From: Candidatus Synechococcus calcipolaris G9
GTDB lineage: Bacteria; Cyanobacteriota; Cyanobacteriia; Thermosynechococcales; Thermosynechococcaceae
NCBI RefSeq assembly: GCF_029582805.1
Contig: NZ_JAKKUT010000002.1
Span: forward strand, 310,001 to 374,000
Direction of reading: 5' to 3'
DNA: 64,000 nt
The translations under genes and the position numbers were made by a program. Shown here one piece after another: positions 38,877 to 48,113 of the stretch (position 1 is the first letter of the stretch; every line of letters starts with the position of its first letter). The notes under the pieces were generated by a model, which ran no database searches, was not told the DNA's origin, and saw nothing but the letters and a program-made list of their open reading frames with translations.

Positions 38877-38934
38877 AATCGTTCATCTTCTCTCAACGGA
38901 AGACGGAAGTAGGGAAACCCCGAAGGAACGCGCC
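38877..38934 (+). ncRNA. Glutamine-riboswitch-like RNA (glnA/downstream-peptide type)
   Basis: The leader reads ATCGTTCATCTTC, then ACGGAAGTAGGG, GAAA, CCCCGAAGGAACGCG. These are the conserved blocks of the cyanobacterial glutamine-binding glnA/downstream-peptide RNAs: closing stem CGTTC (38880-38884) with GAACG (38926-38930), an inner stem TCTTC with GAAGA, and a GGG-GAAA-CCC hairpin. It ends 42 bases before a 40-codon DUF4278 gene, the usual kind of target. Recognised from memory, not by a covariance search. Confidence 0.8.
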
Positions 38935-38976
38935 CTCAGTTGCATATCAAATCTACCTAATTGAGAGGCGAAGAAC

Positions 38977-39099
38977 ATGAAACTTACCTACCGCGGCCAA
39001 GACTACGAAGCAAATCAAGTCCATGTCGATACAGTGGAAACCGATACCACCGCTAAATATCGCGGTCAATCCTACAAGGTTCGGGATTTAGTTCACTAG
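38977..39099 (+). CDS. DUF4278 peptide (40 residues)
   Basis: ATG 38977 to TAG 39097-39099. Sequence KLTYRGQDYEANQ and AKYRGQSYKVRDL shows two YRG(Q)xY motifs, the DUF4278 signature, also found in PirA, a PII-binding regulator of arginine synthesis. The GAGGCG before the start is the ribosome site. With the riboswitch upstream it is likely a nitrogen-responsive regulator. Confidence 0.85.
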   Translation: MKLTYRGQDYEANQVHVDTVETDTTAKYRGQSYKVRDLVH

Positions 39100-39291
39100 A
39101 ACCCTTCCTTATAAGTCATCTTTTGGGTGTCATCTCCTAACTTTCTTGGTTTCAAGCTCAGATTTCAAACATCAGTATCGGACGTAAATTCAAGAGTAGG
39201 GTCAGCAATGTTTGATCCTACTTTTTTATTTATTTTCCGGTGCGATACTATAGGAAATAACAAATTTGAATTGTAACCCAGACCAGCCTCT

Positions 39292-39762
39292 ATGTCCCTC
39301 TTACCAACTGACACCACCCATAATCTCTATGAATGTGATTTAGTGCTGTGGTATCAAGAAACAGTCACAAGGCTACAACAACGTGATTTTAGTCATTTAG
39401 ATGTTGAACATTTAATTGAGGAAATTGAAAGTTTGGCGAATCGGGAACGGCGAGAGTTAAGAAGTCGTCTGTTTGTCCTGCTCTGTCATTACCTGAAGCG
39501 TCTTTACATTCCTTCTGTCCCGGATTATCGAGGTTGGGAGATTACCATTCGGGAACAACAGCGACAACTCCGACCAATGCTAAAAGACTCGCCCAGCTTA
39601 AAAAATTATGCCTCTGAAAATTTTAATGAAATTTGGGATGATGCCCTTGCAGAAGTAAAAGCAAACTACCCTGGGGTGGAGTTGCCTCTGGACTGGACAT
39701 TTAGCCAAACCATTGAAGATTTAATTTCCCTAAAGCTATTCTCGTCGTCCTTGTTCCAGTAG
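39292..39762 (+). CDS. DUF29 family protein
   Basis: 156 residues with the DUF29 pattern: [47 protein letters not shown] and [14 protein letters not shown]. All-alpha cyanobacterial family of unknown function, often beside mobile or toxin genes. The last 27 bases overlap ccmP on the other strand. A second DUF29 gene is at 57972. Confidence 0.88.
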   Translation: MSLLPTDTTHNLYECDLVLWYQETVTRLQQRDFSHLDVEHLIEEIESLANRERRELRSRLFVLLCHYLKRLYIPSVPDYRGWEITIREQQRQLRPMLKDSPSLKNYASENFNEIWDDALAEVKANYPGVELPLDWTFSQTIEDLISLKLFSSSLFQ

Positions 39763-40377
39763 GTTTCGTCCTGGTAATCGTTCCATGGCCGCGAGTACGG
39801 CCCGTTGAGCGGCAAGAATATCTTGTTCGGCGCCCCCTAAAAAAAGTCGGCCAAAGCTACCCACCGATGAAATTTGTAGAATATTGATCAGTGCAGCCTT
39901 CTCGGCTTCGTTAGCAGCTAGGGACGCATAGGCAGCAGGTTCCACTTCAAAGACATAGAGGGTTTGTCCCGACAGGATCATATTCCCCCGCCGCGATCGG
40001 TTAATCAACTGGGTGTGGTTGGGATCAATGTTGCGAATGATTTGGCTGGAAATCACCCGCGGCCGTAGCGAATCCTGGGAACGGGCATTGAGAGCCTGTA
40101 GCACCGCTGTTCCGGCAGCTTGGACTTCTCCCTGATTCCCAGAATGCACTTCTAGTAAGCCATAGAGTCGCTCAATAAATAGGACTCCTGGCCGCACAAC
40201 CGCTGCTTTCAGGGCAATATCTAAGAGACGATTTACATCAATACCAGGGGAAATTTCAATCCAGAGGGAACAATCCCCAGGTAAGGGCAAAAACCCTTGG
40301 GCTACGGTTCCCAAATAGGCAGCGTGTTGAGGTTGAAGTGAATCAATATAGACATAGCTACGGAGATCGATGCCCAA
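39736..40377 (-). CDS. ccmP: Carboxysome shell protein CcmP (tandem BMC)
   Basis: 213 residues, the same length as known CcmP. Two BMC-type domains ([18 protein letters not shown].. and [20 protein letters not shown]..) form a trimer with a gated pore in the beta-carboxysome shell. [19 protein letters not shown] is typical of such double-domain shell proteins. As usual it is far from the main ccm cluster. Its 3' end overlaps the DUF29 gene in antisense. Confidence 0.88.
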   Translation of the reverse strand: MGIDLRSYVYIDSLQPQHAAYLGTVAQGFLPLPGDCSLWIEISPGIDVNRLLDIALKAAVVRPGVLFIERLYGLLEVHSGNQGEVQAAGTAVLQALNARSQDSLRPRVISSQIIRNIDPNHTQLINRSRRGNMILSGQTLYVFEVEPAAYASLAANEAEKAALINILQISSVGSFGRLFLGGAEQDILAAQRAVLAAMERLPGRNLLEQGRRE

Positions 40378-40476
40378 AGTAGAGTCCTAAGCGAAGGCCA
40401 ATGAGAAATAAACAAGCAGATTGATTGCGTCCTTAGTATATCCTGGAGAGTGTTATGGGCAAAGCGAGAGGAGCCT

Positions 40477-41049
40477 ATGCTGGAACTATTAGAACTAGCT
40501 CGATTCATGACAACATCTCCTGTGGGAGAGCCACCGCCATCGCCCCCGCTCCATCAATGGCTGAGTCAGGCACTTTTTTCAGGACAAACCTCTGCCTACA
40601 GTGATGCCGCCCAAGGATTTAAGGTAGATATTCCCATTGAATTTAACCAGACAATGCAGGGGATTAATACCCACTGGCATGGCCCGATGACCGATGGAAT
40701 TGCCACCACGATTACGGTGAATGCTGCCCCCTTACCTGGGGTTCCGGCGGATGTGGTTTACAACGCCAATCTTAATGCCAAGAAAAATGACCCGGCCTAT
40801 ACAGAAATTGTGCCCATGCGGGTGAAGTTTGGGAATTCAACGGCACCAGCCCTGCGATTTAAGGAAGTTAATACGGATCGGGCGACGGGAACCCAAAAAG
40901 CGGACGAAGAAATTCACCGCTGGCATTTGCTAGTTTTTGGTAACGAAAAACTGTACACTTGGGGGTTTACGGGTTCCTTTAAGGCCTTTGAAGATAATAT
41001 TTTGCCGCCAGTATTTGAGCAAGCCATTAACTCCGTCAATCTAATGTAG
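40477..41049 (+). CDS. Protein of unknown function
   Basis: 190 residues from ATG 40477, with AGGAG four bases before. No signal peptide. The C-terminal two thirds are beta-rich with VPMRVKFGNSTAPALRFKEV, HRWHLLVFGNEKLYTWGFTG and a final amphipathic helix, a layout reminiscent of the Mog1/PsbP fold, but the likeness is weak. Followed 13 bases on by a PLP enzyme gene, perhaps one operon. Confidence 0.6.
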   Translation: MLELLELARFMTTSPVGEPPPSPPLHQWLSQALFSGQTSAYSDAAQGFKVDIPIEFNQTMQGINTHWHGPMTDGIATTITVNAAPLPGVPADVVYNANLNAKKNDPAYTEIVPMRVKFGNSTAPALRFKEVNTDRATGTQKADEEIHRWHLLVFGNEKLYTWGFTGSFKAFEDNILPPVFEQAINSVNLM

Positions 41050-41062
41050 CCTCGTTATATTC

Positions 41063-42226
41063 ATGGCTTTTGCAACATCTGATATTTTGGCCTGCCGGCA
41101 GGTCTACCCCGCCCTCAGGGGAAAAACCTACCTAAATTATGGTGGCCAGGGGCCCCTATGTGAGATGGCATGGCAAGTGCTTCAGGAGGGCTACGACCAT
41201 ATCCAAACCCAGGGTCCCTTTGCCTCGCGGGTTTTTCCTTGGATTTCGTGCCAACTCCAGACCCTACGCCAGTCCCTGGCACTTCTTTTAGGGACGACGC
41301 CGGCAACGATCGCCCTGACGGATTCAGTGACAATGGGCTGCAATATTGCCATGTGGGGTCTGAATTGGCAACCAGGGGATCATTTACTCATTAGTAACTG
41401 TGAGCATCCTGGAGTTTTGGCGATCGCGGCCCAATTGGAACATCGCCTCGGCATTACCGTCGATATTGTGCCCCTGTGGCCCTACGTGGAGAATGTGGCA
41501 TCCCACCTAGAGGGCTATCTTCATCCCCGCACTCGTTTACTTGTAATTAGCCATTTGCTCTGGAACAGTGGCCAGATTTTGCCCCTGAAAGAGATTGTGG
41601 ATCGGTGTCATCACAATGGAACCCAGGTTTTGGCGGATGGGGCCCAAAGTGTGGGGATGATTCCCCTAGATTTACCAGGGTTAGGGGTTGACTACTATGC
41701 CTTTACGGGCCATAAGTGGTGCTGCGGCCCTGGGGGATTGGGGGGGATGTATATTCATCCTGATCAGATAGATCAACTTGAACCTACCTTTGTTGGCTGG
41801 CGAGGTATTCATCAAAATCGTCAGGGATTGCCCGCCGGTTGGAAAGAGGATGCCAGTCGCTATGAAGTGGCCACCATTGCCTTTCCCCTCATTCCGGCCC
41901 TAACGGCGGCCCTAGAGGTGCATCAGGGATGGGGGGGCGTGGGCGATCGCCACCAGCGCATTTGTGAATTGAGTGACTATCTCTGGCAAAATCTGCAACA
42001 GTTGCCGGGGATCACCTGTTTGAGTCCGGTACCACCCCCTTCCGGATTGATTTCCTTTCAGTTGGCCGATGGTCGCCATGGGGAACTGGTGGAATTCTTA
42101 GAGGCTGAAAATGTGCTGGTACGGGAGATTTTGAATCCCCCAGCGGTGCGAGCCTGTGTCCATTATTTTAGTTTGCGTCAGGAGTGTGATTTATTTTTGG
42201 AACGGGTGGCAAGCTTTTTAGCTTAG
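41063..42226 (+). CDS. PLP-dependent class V lyase, C-DES-like
   Basis: 387 residues of the aminotransferase class V fold. The PLP Lys is in FTGHKWCCGPGG, with Asp-Gly-Ala-Gln in VLADGAQSVG. The N-terminal YLNYGGQGPL and overall layout match cyanobacterial cysteine/cystine C-S lyases (C-DES) rather than IscS. It may release sulfur for Fe-S clusters. ATG at 41063. Confidence 0.82.
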   Translation: MAFATSDILACRQVYPALRGKTYLNYGGQGPLCEMAWQVLQEGYDHIQTQGPFASRVFPWISCQLQTLRQSLALLLGTTPATIALTDSVTMGCNIAMWGLNWQPGDHLLISNCEHPGVLAIAAQLEHRLGITVDIVPLWPYVENVASHLEGYLHPRTRLLVISHLLWNSGQILPLKEIVDRCHHNGTQVLADGAQSVGMIPLDLPGLGVDYYAFTGHKWCCGPGGLGGMYIHPDQIDQLEPTFVGWRGIHQNRQGLPAGWKEDASRYEVATIAFPLIPALTAALEVHQGWGGVGDRHQRICELSDYLWQNLQQLPGITCLSPVPPPSGLISFQLADGRHGELVEFLEAENVLVREILNPPAVRACVHYFSLRQECDLFLERVASFLA

Positions 42227-42355
42227 AAAACTTAGAACCGATCTGAGTTGACCCTTGGGCTATAATTTCTGCTACGGGCAGGGCCAGACTTATGAGAGGA
42301 TAGGGGGTAGCCCCCATGGGGGATCTATCGATGATACGAGCAGGGATGGATAGGT

Positions 42356-42601
42356 GTGGCTGATAAAACTGTATTGACCGTGGGTACAAGGGTACGAGTC
42401 AAATCCTCAATTATGGTCTATCATCATCCTCAGCATCGCAATCAACCCCTTGATATTAAGGGTATGGAGGGGGAAATCATTGCCGTTCTAGAAACATGGC
42501 AAGGGCGGGTTATTAGTCCTAATTTTCCCTATCAAGTTCGCTTTGCCCCGAAATTTTTGGCCCATTTACAACCAGATGAACTGGACGTTATCGAAAATTA
42601 G
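42356..42601 (+). CDS. ftrV: Ferredoxin-thioredoxin reductase, variable chain
   Basis: 81 residues, GTG start. SH3-like barrel subunit that supports the catalytic FtrC chain, passing electrons from ferredoxin to thioredoxin. Motifs VGTRVRVKSSIMVYHHP and DIKGMEGEIIAVL are diagnostic. ftrC is not in this window. A TATAAT (42644-42649) downstream may belong to pipX. Confidence 0.93.
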   Translation: MADKTVLTVGTRVRVKSSIMVYHHPQHRNQPLDIKGMEGEIIAVLETWQGRVISPNFPYQVRFAPKFLAHLQPDELDVIEN

Positions 42602-42894
42602 CCCCTAAATTCATCTTCTTGCTGCGAATTGGGAACAATTCTGTATAATTTGAACAGTTTTTCAATTACTTGCCTAGATGCTCTCATAAAAATCGTGGGG
42701 TATTACGGCTTAGGTTTTGCGATCGCTCGAATGTTCATCAATGGGGAAATAGTGAAGGATGGTGGACACCATCTCAAGTCCCTTAGATTATGAGTACCTC
42801 AGCGTTGAATTGCTCTCCTCACAGGTTAATTGTTCAATGATTCTGCTAACTAATCTGCCAGCGACGGCTGCGCTTTGTCCTGATGAAACCCCCC

Positions 42895-43164
42895 ATGGCT
42901 ACGGAAACCTATCTTAATCACCCTACATTTGGCCTATTGTTTAGTGTTTGCGCCATTGAAGAGCATCGTGATTTATTTACGACCCTCTATGCCCAGCGTT
43001 TATTTTTCCTGGTGACTACGGGGGTCAATGGAGTTGAATTTGAACCTGTGAGTCGTACCGATGCCCGGATGTTAATTGAAACGCGGATGCGATTTTTGCG
43101 GCGAATGGGCAAAATGGTGGACTACCAGAATCTGCAAGCCATGTACAAGCAGACGTTTTTTTAG
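42895..43164 (+). CDS. pipX: PipX, PII- and NtcA-binding coactivator
   Basis: 89 residues from ATG 42895 (MATETYLNHPTFGLLF). The Tudor-like domain with LFTTLYAQRLFFLV and the two C-terminal helices (TRMRFLRRMGKM) match PipX. It binds NtcA when 2-oxoglutarate is high and is held by PII otherwise. The 290-base leader has a TATAAT at 42644 but no clear NtcA box. trmJ follows after 47 bases. Confidence 0.95.
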   Translation: MATETYLNHPTFGLLFSVCAIEEHRDLFTTLYAQRLFFLVTTGVNGVEFEPVSRTDARMLIETRMRFLRRMGKMVDYQNLQAMYKQTFF

Positions 43165-43211
43165 TGGAGCTTTTAGGTTTTTTGCCCCTTGATGGTTGCC
43201 TAGGGTGATCC

Positions 43212-43943
43212 ATGGCTGATTCCCGTTTGTCCGCTGTGCGGATCGTTTTGGTGGAACCCCTGGGCCCAATCAATGTGGGCGGTGTGGCCCGGGTGATGAA
43301 AAATATGGGGTTATCACACTTGGTTTTAGTTGATCCCCGTTGTGATCCCCAGGGGGAGGAGGCGCGACGGTGGGCTGTCCATGGCCAGGATATTTTAGGG
43401 CAGGGCCAGGTGGTGGCCACCTTACCCCAGGCCCTTGAAGGGTGTGAGCGGATTTTGGCCACGGTGGGGCGTGGAGTGGCCGATGTCGCATTACCCCAAT
43501 ATTCCCCCCGCCAGGGGTTGCCCCAATTAATCACGGGAAGGGCAACGGCGTTAATTTTTGGGCGGGAAGATCGGGGGCTAACCAATCAAGAGTTAGGCTA
43601 TGCCCACGGTCTGGTGGCTATTCCGGCCCATGAGGATTACCCATCTTTGAATCTAGCCCAAGCTGTGGGCGTATGTTGCTATGAATTGCGGCAATGTCTG
43701 GGCCAATCCACCTCGACGGTAGAAGCGTCTACGGGCGTGACTTTTGAGGCCTTGGAGGGCTTTTATGACCATTTGGAAAATCTACTTTTGGCGGTGGGTT
43801 TTTTATATCCCCATACAGCCCCAAGTCGGATGGCAAAGGTGCGATCGCTCCTGGCCCGGGCCGAAATGAGTCCGGCGGAGTTAGCCCTATTACGGGGAAT
43901 GGTGCATCAAATTGAATGGGCATTAAGGTCACAATCTAGTTAA
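43212..43943 (+). CDS. trmJ: tRNA/rRNA methyltransferase, TrmJ/TrmH group 1
   Basis: 243-residue SPOUT methyltransferase. IVLVEPLGPINVGGVARVMK at the start, ALIFGREDRGLTNQEL and IPAHEDYPSLNLAQAVGV form the knotted SAM site. In bacteria TrmJ makes 2'-O-methyl at tRNA position 32. ATG 43212 follows pipX closely. Confidence 0.88.
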   Translation: MADSRLSAVRIVLVEPLGPINVGGVARVMKNMGLSHLVLVDPRCDPQGEEARRWAVHGQDILGQGQVVATLPQALEGCERILATVGRGVADVALPQYSPRQGLPQLITGRATALIFGREDRGLTNQELGYAHGLVAIPAHEDYPSLNLAQAVGVCCYELRQCLGQSTSTVEASTGVTFEALEGFYDHLENLLLAVGFLYPHTAPSRMAKVRSLLARAEMSPAELALLRGMVHQIEWALRSQSS

Positions 43944-43973
43944 AACAGCGTTAAATATGATTACAGTGATGGC

Positions 43974-45089
43974 ATGGGTGTCCGGTATCGTTCTATGGTG
44001 CAGCAAAGTCTCCTTCCCCAAGCATACAAATCGCGTCCAAAGGCGTTACAACCAAAAAAGCGCATTGTTTTGCCCCCCTTACCTAAGGAAGAGACCACAG
44101 TTTCAGCGGTGTCAGGGCCCCGTCCCAATCTGATTCTGGTAGCCTTGAGGGTGATCATTGCCACGGTTGCCTTGGCGGCGATCGCCGGTACAGTGATTTC
44201 AGCCCTCCATCCCGAAGAGAGCCAGAACGAAGGGGAGCCAGAATCCATCCAGCCGGTCAGTTCCTTGGAGGCCCCCTTAGAGCCAGAACTGCCACCGGAA
44301 CAACCCCTAGCCGATGTCCAAAATCAAGTTCAGCAACTGATCACCGCCCGCCCTACCCTAGAAGCGGGCCTGTATTTTTTTAACTTAGATAGTGGTGCTG
44401 CCGTAGACGTGAAGGGAGATCAGATCTTTCCTGCGGCCTCAACGATTAAAATTCCGGTTCTTGTGGCCTTTTTCCAGGCGATCGATAGTGGCCAAATTGA
44501 CCTGAATGAAGCCTTAGTGATGCGTCCAGATTTGATTGCCCCAGAAGCGGGAACCATGCAGTATCAAAAACCGGGCACAAAATTCCCAGCCCTAGAAGTT
44601 GCAGATTTGATGATTACGATTAGTGATAACACCGCCACCAATATGCTGATCGATCGCTTGGGGGGTGCGGATGTTCTCAATCAAAAATTTATAGAGTGGG
44701 GTTTAACGGATACAGCCATTCATAACCTACTGCCGGATATGAAGGGAACCAATACCACTAGCCCAAAAGACCTGGCCACCCTCATGCTCAAGATTTCCCA
44801 GGGAGATTTAGTAACTCCCCGTAGCCGCGATCGCCTGTTGGATATTATGCGCCGCACCGTAACCAACACCCTTCTACCCCAAGGCATTGGCGAGGGAGCA
44901 ACGATTGCCCATAAAACAGGGGATATTGGCATCGTGGTCGGGGATGCGGGAATGGTGGATATGGCCAATGGTCAACGCTATGTTGCGGCGATGATGGTGA
45001 AGCGGCCCTACAACGATCCCCAGGGAAGTGAACTGATTCGACAGGTATCCCGGCTCACCTATCAGGCCTTTGAAAAAGGCTCTCAGTAA
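43974..45089 (+). CDS. Membrane-anchored class A beta-lactamase-fold serine hydrolase
   Basis: 371 residues. A cytoplasmic basic N-terminus, a membrane helix (LILVALRVIIATVALAAIAG) and a Pro/Glu-rich linker lead to a beta-lactamase/transpeptidase-like domain with SxxK in STIK, SDN in ISDNTATN and KTG in AHKTGDIG. The omega-loop position reads LPDMKGTNTTSP, without the Glu used for deacylation by true class A lactamases, so it is more likely a penicillin-binding or peptidase-like enzyme of the cell wall. Confidence 0.85.
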   Translation: MGVRYRSMVQQSLLPQAYKSRPKALQPKKRIVLPPLPKEETTVSAVSGPRPNLILVALRVIIATVALAAIAGTVISALHPEESQNEGEPESIQPVSSLEAPLEPELPPEQPLADVQNQVQQLITARPTLEAGLYFFNLDSGAAVDVKGDQIFPAASTIKIPVLVAFFQAIDSGQIDLNEALVMRPDLIAPEAGTMQYQKPGTKFPALEVADLMITISDNTATNMLIDRLGGADVLNQKFIEWGLTDTAIHNLLPDMKGTNTTSPKDLATLMLKISQGDLVTPRSRDRLLDIMRRTVTNTLLPQGIGEGATIAHKTGDIGIVVGDAGMVDMANGQRYVAAMMVKRPYNDPQGSELIRQVSRLTYQAFEKGSQ

Positions 45090-45143
45090 AGTCTCCGTAG
45101 AAGCCGATAGTTTTATCTCAACTATTTTTGTCTAGTTTAAGTT

Positions 45144-45989
45144 TTATCCTAGTTCAAAGGTGGTGATCCCATAGATGTGAGATAGGGGTAAATCGGGAAT
45201 TGCTCCTTTATACATACGGGCCGTTGCAAAGATAGGTGTCATAGAATAGTTCTTCCCTAATTCAATGCCCATGGGGTTAAGGGTGGGAATATCTAAAAAG
45301 ATGGTTGAGCCGGCGGGAATTCGGGACATTAGGGCCAAGAAGATGGCCTCGGCAATATCGGGGCGATCGCAAAAGAGGGGGCCAATACGGTAGCCAGAAT
45401 GGGAAGGGCGAATCACTCCATAGCCTAGCAGTTGATGATTGTCCTGGTAGCCGAGGGCATGATGTCCCCTTTGGGTGAGCCAGCATTGTAAAAAAACGTG
45501 GCGATCGCCAGGGAAAAATCGTTGATCATATATCAAGATGTCTTTTAAGGGATATTGGGCTAAATCGATAATATTTTCATGAATAGATGGCACAGGGCGG
45601 CTCACCCCCTGATACCGCATATTGTTATGGGCTAGGACAAAGCCAGATTTTTGATAGTTTGACTGCTGAGCCACCACACCATCTAGGCCAATAGAGCGAT
45701 CTCCCAGATATTCAAGGGCCGCATTCCAAATTTTCAGACCATAGCCCTGGCCGCGATAGCCGGGTTTGACGATATAAAAACCAATAAAACCAAAGGCATC
45801 CCCATAGGTTACGGCGGAAATGGTGGCAATGGGTTCATTGTTGAACAAACCGATGAAAAATCCCTGGGGATCCATGGCATAAAAACAATCCCCATCCTGT
45901 CGCCCCGGTTCCCAGCCTTCCTCCCTAGCCCAATCCACCACCAGGTCTAGCTGTTGGCGGCTCATTGTTTCGATGCGATAGGAACCCAT
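45144..45989 (-). CDS. GNAT acetyltransferase (with C-terminal second domain)
   Basis: 281 residues. The N-terminal GNAT domain shows the acetyl-CoA motif VKPGYRGQGYGLKIWNAAL; the C-terminal ~130 residues form a second domain (YGVIRPSHSGYRIGPLFCD), as in the GNAT/Acetyltransf_18 two-domain enzymes. ATG 45989 lies nine bases after GGAGG; ATG 45998 would be too close to it. Substrate unknown. Confidence 0.82.
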   Translation of the reverse strand: MGSYRIETMSRQQLDLVVDWAREEGWEPGRQDGDCFYAMDPQGFFIGLFNNEPIATISAVTYGDAFGFIGFYIVKPGYRGQGYGLKIWNAALEYLGDRSIGLDGVVAQQSNYQKSGFVLAHNNMRYQGVSRPVPSIHENIIDLAQYPLKDILIYDQRFFPGDRHVFLQCWLTQRGHHALGYQDNHQLLGYGVIRPSHSGYRIGPLFCDRPDIAEAIFLALMSRIPAGSTIFLDIPTLNPMGIELGKNYSMTPIFATARMYKGAIPDLPLSHIYGITTFELG

Positions 45990-46115
45990 GATGCCCATCC
46001 TCCATAATTTTTAGTTGATGATTTTCAATGATCGGCAACCCCTTACCCATCCCCTCTACCCTAAATTTTCGCCCATCTTCTGTCCGACCCCAGCATTCCC
46101 CCTTAATATGGGAAT

Positions 46116-47270
46116 ATGTCGTTCCACCTGCCTATGTTCTCCGATCTTCCCCAAACTCCTGATCCTATGATTCGCTCAATTGCCTACCGAGATATTGAAG
46201 CAGTGGAGCGTTTATTTGCTGACCATAGCTGTCATGTGGCCACTGGAACGGGCGATCGCCCATTGGGGAACCTCCATCAGTGGTATGCCCCTCTGCAACT
46301 TCTCAATATTTTGCCCGGCCCCTCGCCATTGCGGGTGTACGTGGCGGAAAAGGCCGATCGCCTCTTGGGGGCTATTCAAGTTGCGCCCTTCAATGATAGT
46401 CGTAGTACCTGGCAAGTCGAACAGTTAGGGGTCATGGGGGAAGAGGGAGAGGTGGGAACCCAACTCCTGCGCCACTGTTTTAGTCATATTCTAGAAGCCC
46501 GCACCTGGGTCTTAGAAGTCAATATTCAAAACCGCTTTGCCCTGAGCCTCTATCGTCAAAATGGCTTCCAACCCCTAGCCCAGTTGACCTACTGGGCCCT
46601 ATCGGCGGCCCAACTTGCTACCCTGGCGGAGCATGAACCGAAGTTACCTAATTTACTTTCGGTGACAAATGCCGATGCGGCTCTGTTGTGTCAGTTAGAT
46701 ACGGCAGCGATGCCAGCCCTAGTTCGCCAAGTCTTCGATCGCCACAATCGCGATTTCAAAACTGGCTTTTTTGATTGGTTCCGCCAAGGACTTCAGCAAT
46801 GGGGCAGTCAAACCCATCTGTTACGGGCCTACGTTTTTGAGCCTCAACGGAAGGCAGCCATTGGTTACTATGCCCTGCGCTACTGTCAAGATGGCTCCCA
46901 CCCCCACTGGGCAGAATTAACGGTACATCCGGCCTATACCTGGCTGTATCCTGAGCTATTGGCCCAATTAGCGGGATTGGTGCGATCGCTACCAGCTAAT
47001 GGACTCCATTTAGCCTCCACGGATTATCAACCGGAACGGGAAGCCTACCTGGAAGAAATCGGCGCGGAGCGCATGGGCCATAGCTTGATGATGTCTCGGT
47101 CAGTTTGGCATAAAGTCCGAGAAGTGCGATCGCCCCTGCCGGAAGGCCTCACCCTTTCAGAAGTCCTACAGGGCTTTCAACCCAGCCATCGCCCCCAACC
47201 CGGCCGCATCGGCCACCCCCCACCCCATCGCTTTGACTCCCATCATCAGCAATCCCAGAAACCGGAATGA
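46116..47270 (+). CDS. GNAT family acetyltransferase
   Basis: 384 residues with a first GNAT domain (QLGVMGEEGEVGTQLLRHCF, WVLEVNIQNRFALSLYRQNG) and a second, more divergent one from about residue 185. The last ~40 residues are His/Pro-rich and probably disordered. Its stop overlaps the start of the DUF1838 gene by four bases (ATGA), so the two are co-translated. Typical of a cyanobacterial conserved pair. Confidence 0.82.
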   Translation: MSFHLPMFSDLPQTPDPMIRSIAYRDIEAVERLFADHSCHVATGTGDRPLGNLHQWYAPLQLLNILPGPSPLRVYVAEKADRLLGAIQVAPFNDSRSTWQVEQLGVMGEEGEVGTQLLRHCFSHILEARTWVLEVNIQNRFALSLYRQNGFQPLAQLTYWALSAAQLATLAEHEPKLPNLLSVTNADAALLCQLDTAAMPALVRQVFDRHNRDFKTGFFDWFRQGLQQWGSQTHLLRAYVFEPQRKAAIGYYALRYCQDGSHPHWAELTVHPAYTWLYPELLAQLAGLVRSLPANGLHLASTDYQPEREAYLEEIGAERMGHSLMMSRSVWHKVREVRSPLPEGLTLSEVLQGFQPSHRPQPGRIGHPPPHRFDSHHQQSQKPE

Positions 47271-48106
47271 CTTCAGAGGCAGCATTACCTCTAGGAGAAT
47301 CCCGGCAGGAAATGTTACCGGCCCGAGATTGGGTACGGGTACGGGCAGATCTAAGCAGCAAAACCACCTACATTGTCTGGCAGGGAGCCATTTATAGCTT
47401 TGAACCGGGTCAACCCCGCCAGCACCTTTTTAATATTGTTGGCATGAGTGCGGCACGCTGCCTAGCCCAAGCAGAAGACACCTGGGATTTTATGTCGCGG
47501 GAGCTTACCTTTTATCTGGATCCAGCCACCAACGCCATTTTGCACCAATGGCTGAATCCCTGGTTAGGAGAATCAGTGCCCGTTGTCCATGTGGCCAATG
47601 ATCCCGTCCAAGGATGCTTCCGCCGTCCCCTACCGGCCCAAGTGAGTTCAACTACCACCACCTTCCGTTTTGACCTGTTTCCGTCCTATGCGAATCCCTT
47701 GGCAGATGATCCTCGCTTTGCCGACTATAGCCCTCAACCCCTCTACCAAGCCGTTGAACTCTTTAAGCTGGCGATCGCCACCGCAGATTTAGAGGATCCA
47801 ACCCCCTCGGCGATCGCCCAAGTCTCCCTAGCCTGGAGCCGCATTGGCCCTTGGCTCCCCTGGATGAAAATGGGGGCGCGGCCCGGTCAACTCATCTATA
47901 GTGCTACGGGTCAAAAAGTCTTAAAGATTAACGATTTACCCCAACTTCTCCAAGAGCAAATTCGCGATCGCCTGCCCCAGTATCAAGAAGCACCCAGCCA
48001 ATTAAATGACGGCGAAGACATGACCTCTTGGCTTTATTTTCGTCAGCATTTTGAAGCCTATCTCCGGGGGGATATTTTTCCCATTGGCGAGACTCAATCC
48101 TCCTAG
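47267..48106 (+). CDS. DUF1838 family protein
   Basis: 279 residues. YIVWQGAIYSFEPGQPRQHLF, RELTFYLDPATNAILHQW and GPWLPWMKMGARPGQLIYSA match the DUF1838 family, whose members have no known activity. No signal peptide. Coupled with the GNAT gene upstream and convergent with the metal-binding lipoprotein, eight bases away. Confidence 0.85.
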   Translation: MTSEAALPLGESRQEMLPARDWVRVRADLSSKTTYIVWQGAIYSFEPGQPRQHLFNIVGMSAARCLAQAEDTWDFMSRELTFYLDPATNAILHQWLNPWLGESVPVVHVANDPVQGCFRRPLPAQVSSTTTTFRFDLFPSYANPLADDPRFADYSPQPLYQAVELFKLAIATADLEDPTPSAIAQVSLAWSRIGPWLPWMKMGARPGQLIYSATGQKVLKINDLPQLLQEQIRDRLPQYQEAPSQLNDGEDMTSWLYFRQHFEAYLRGDIFPIGETQSS

Positions 48107-48113
48107 GAAAATT

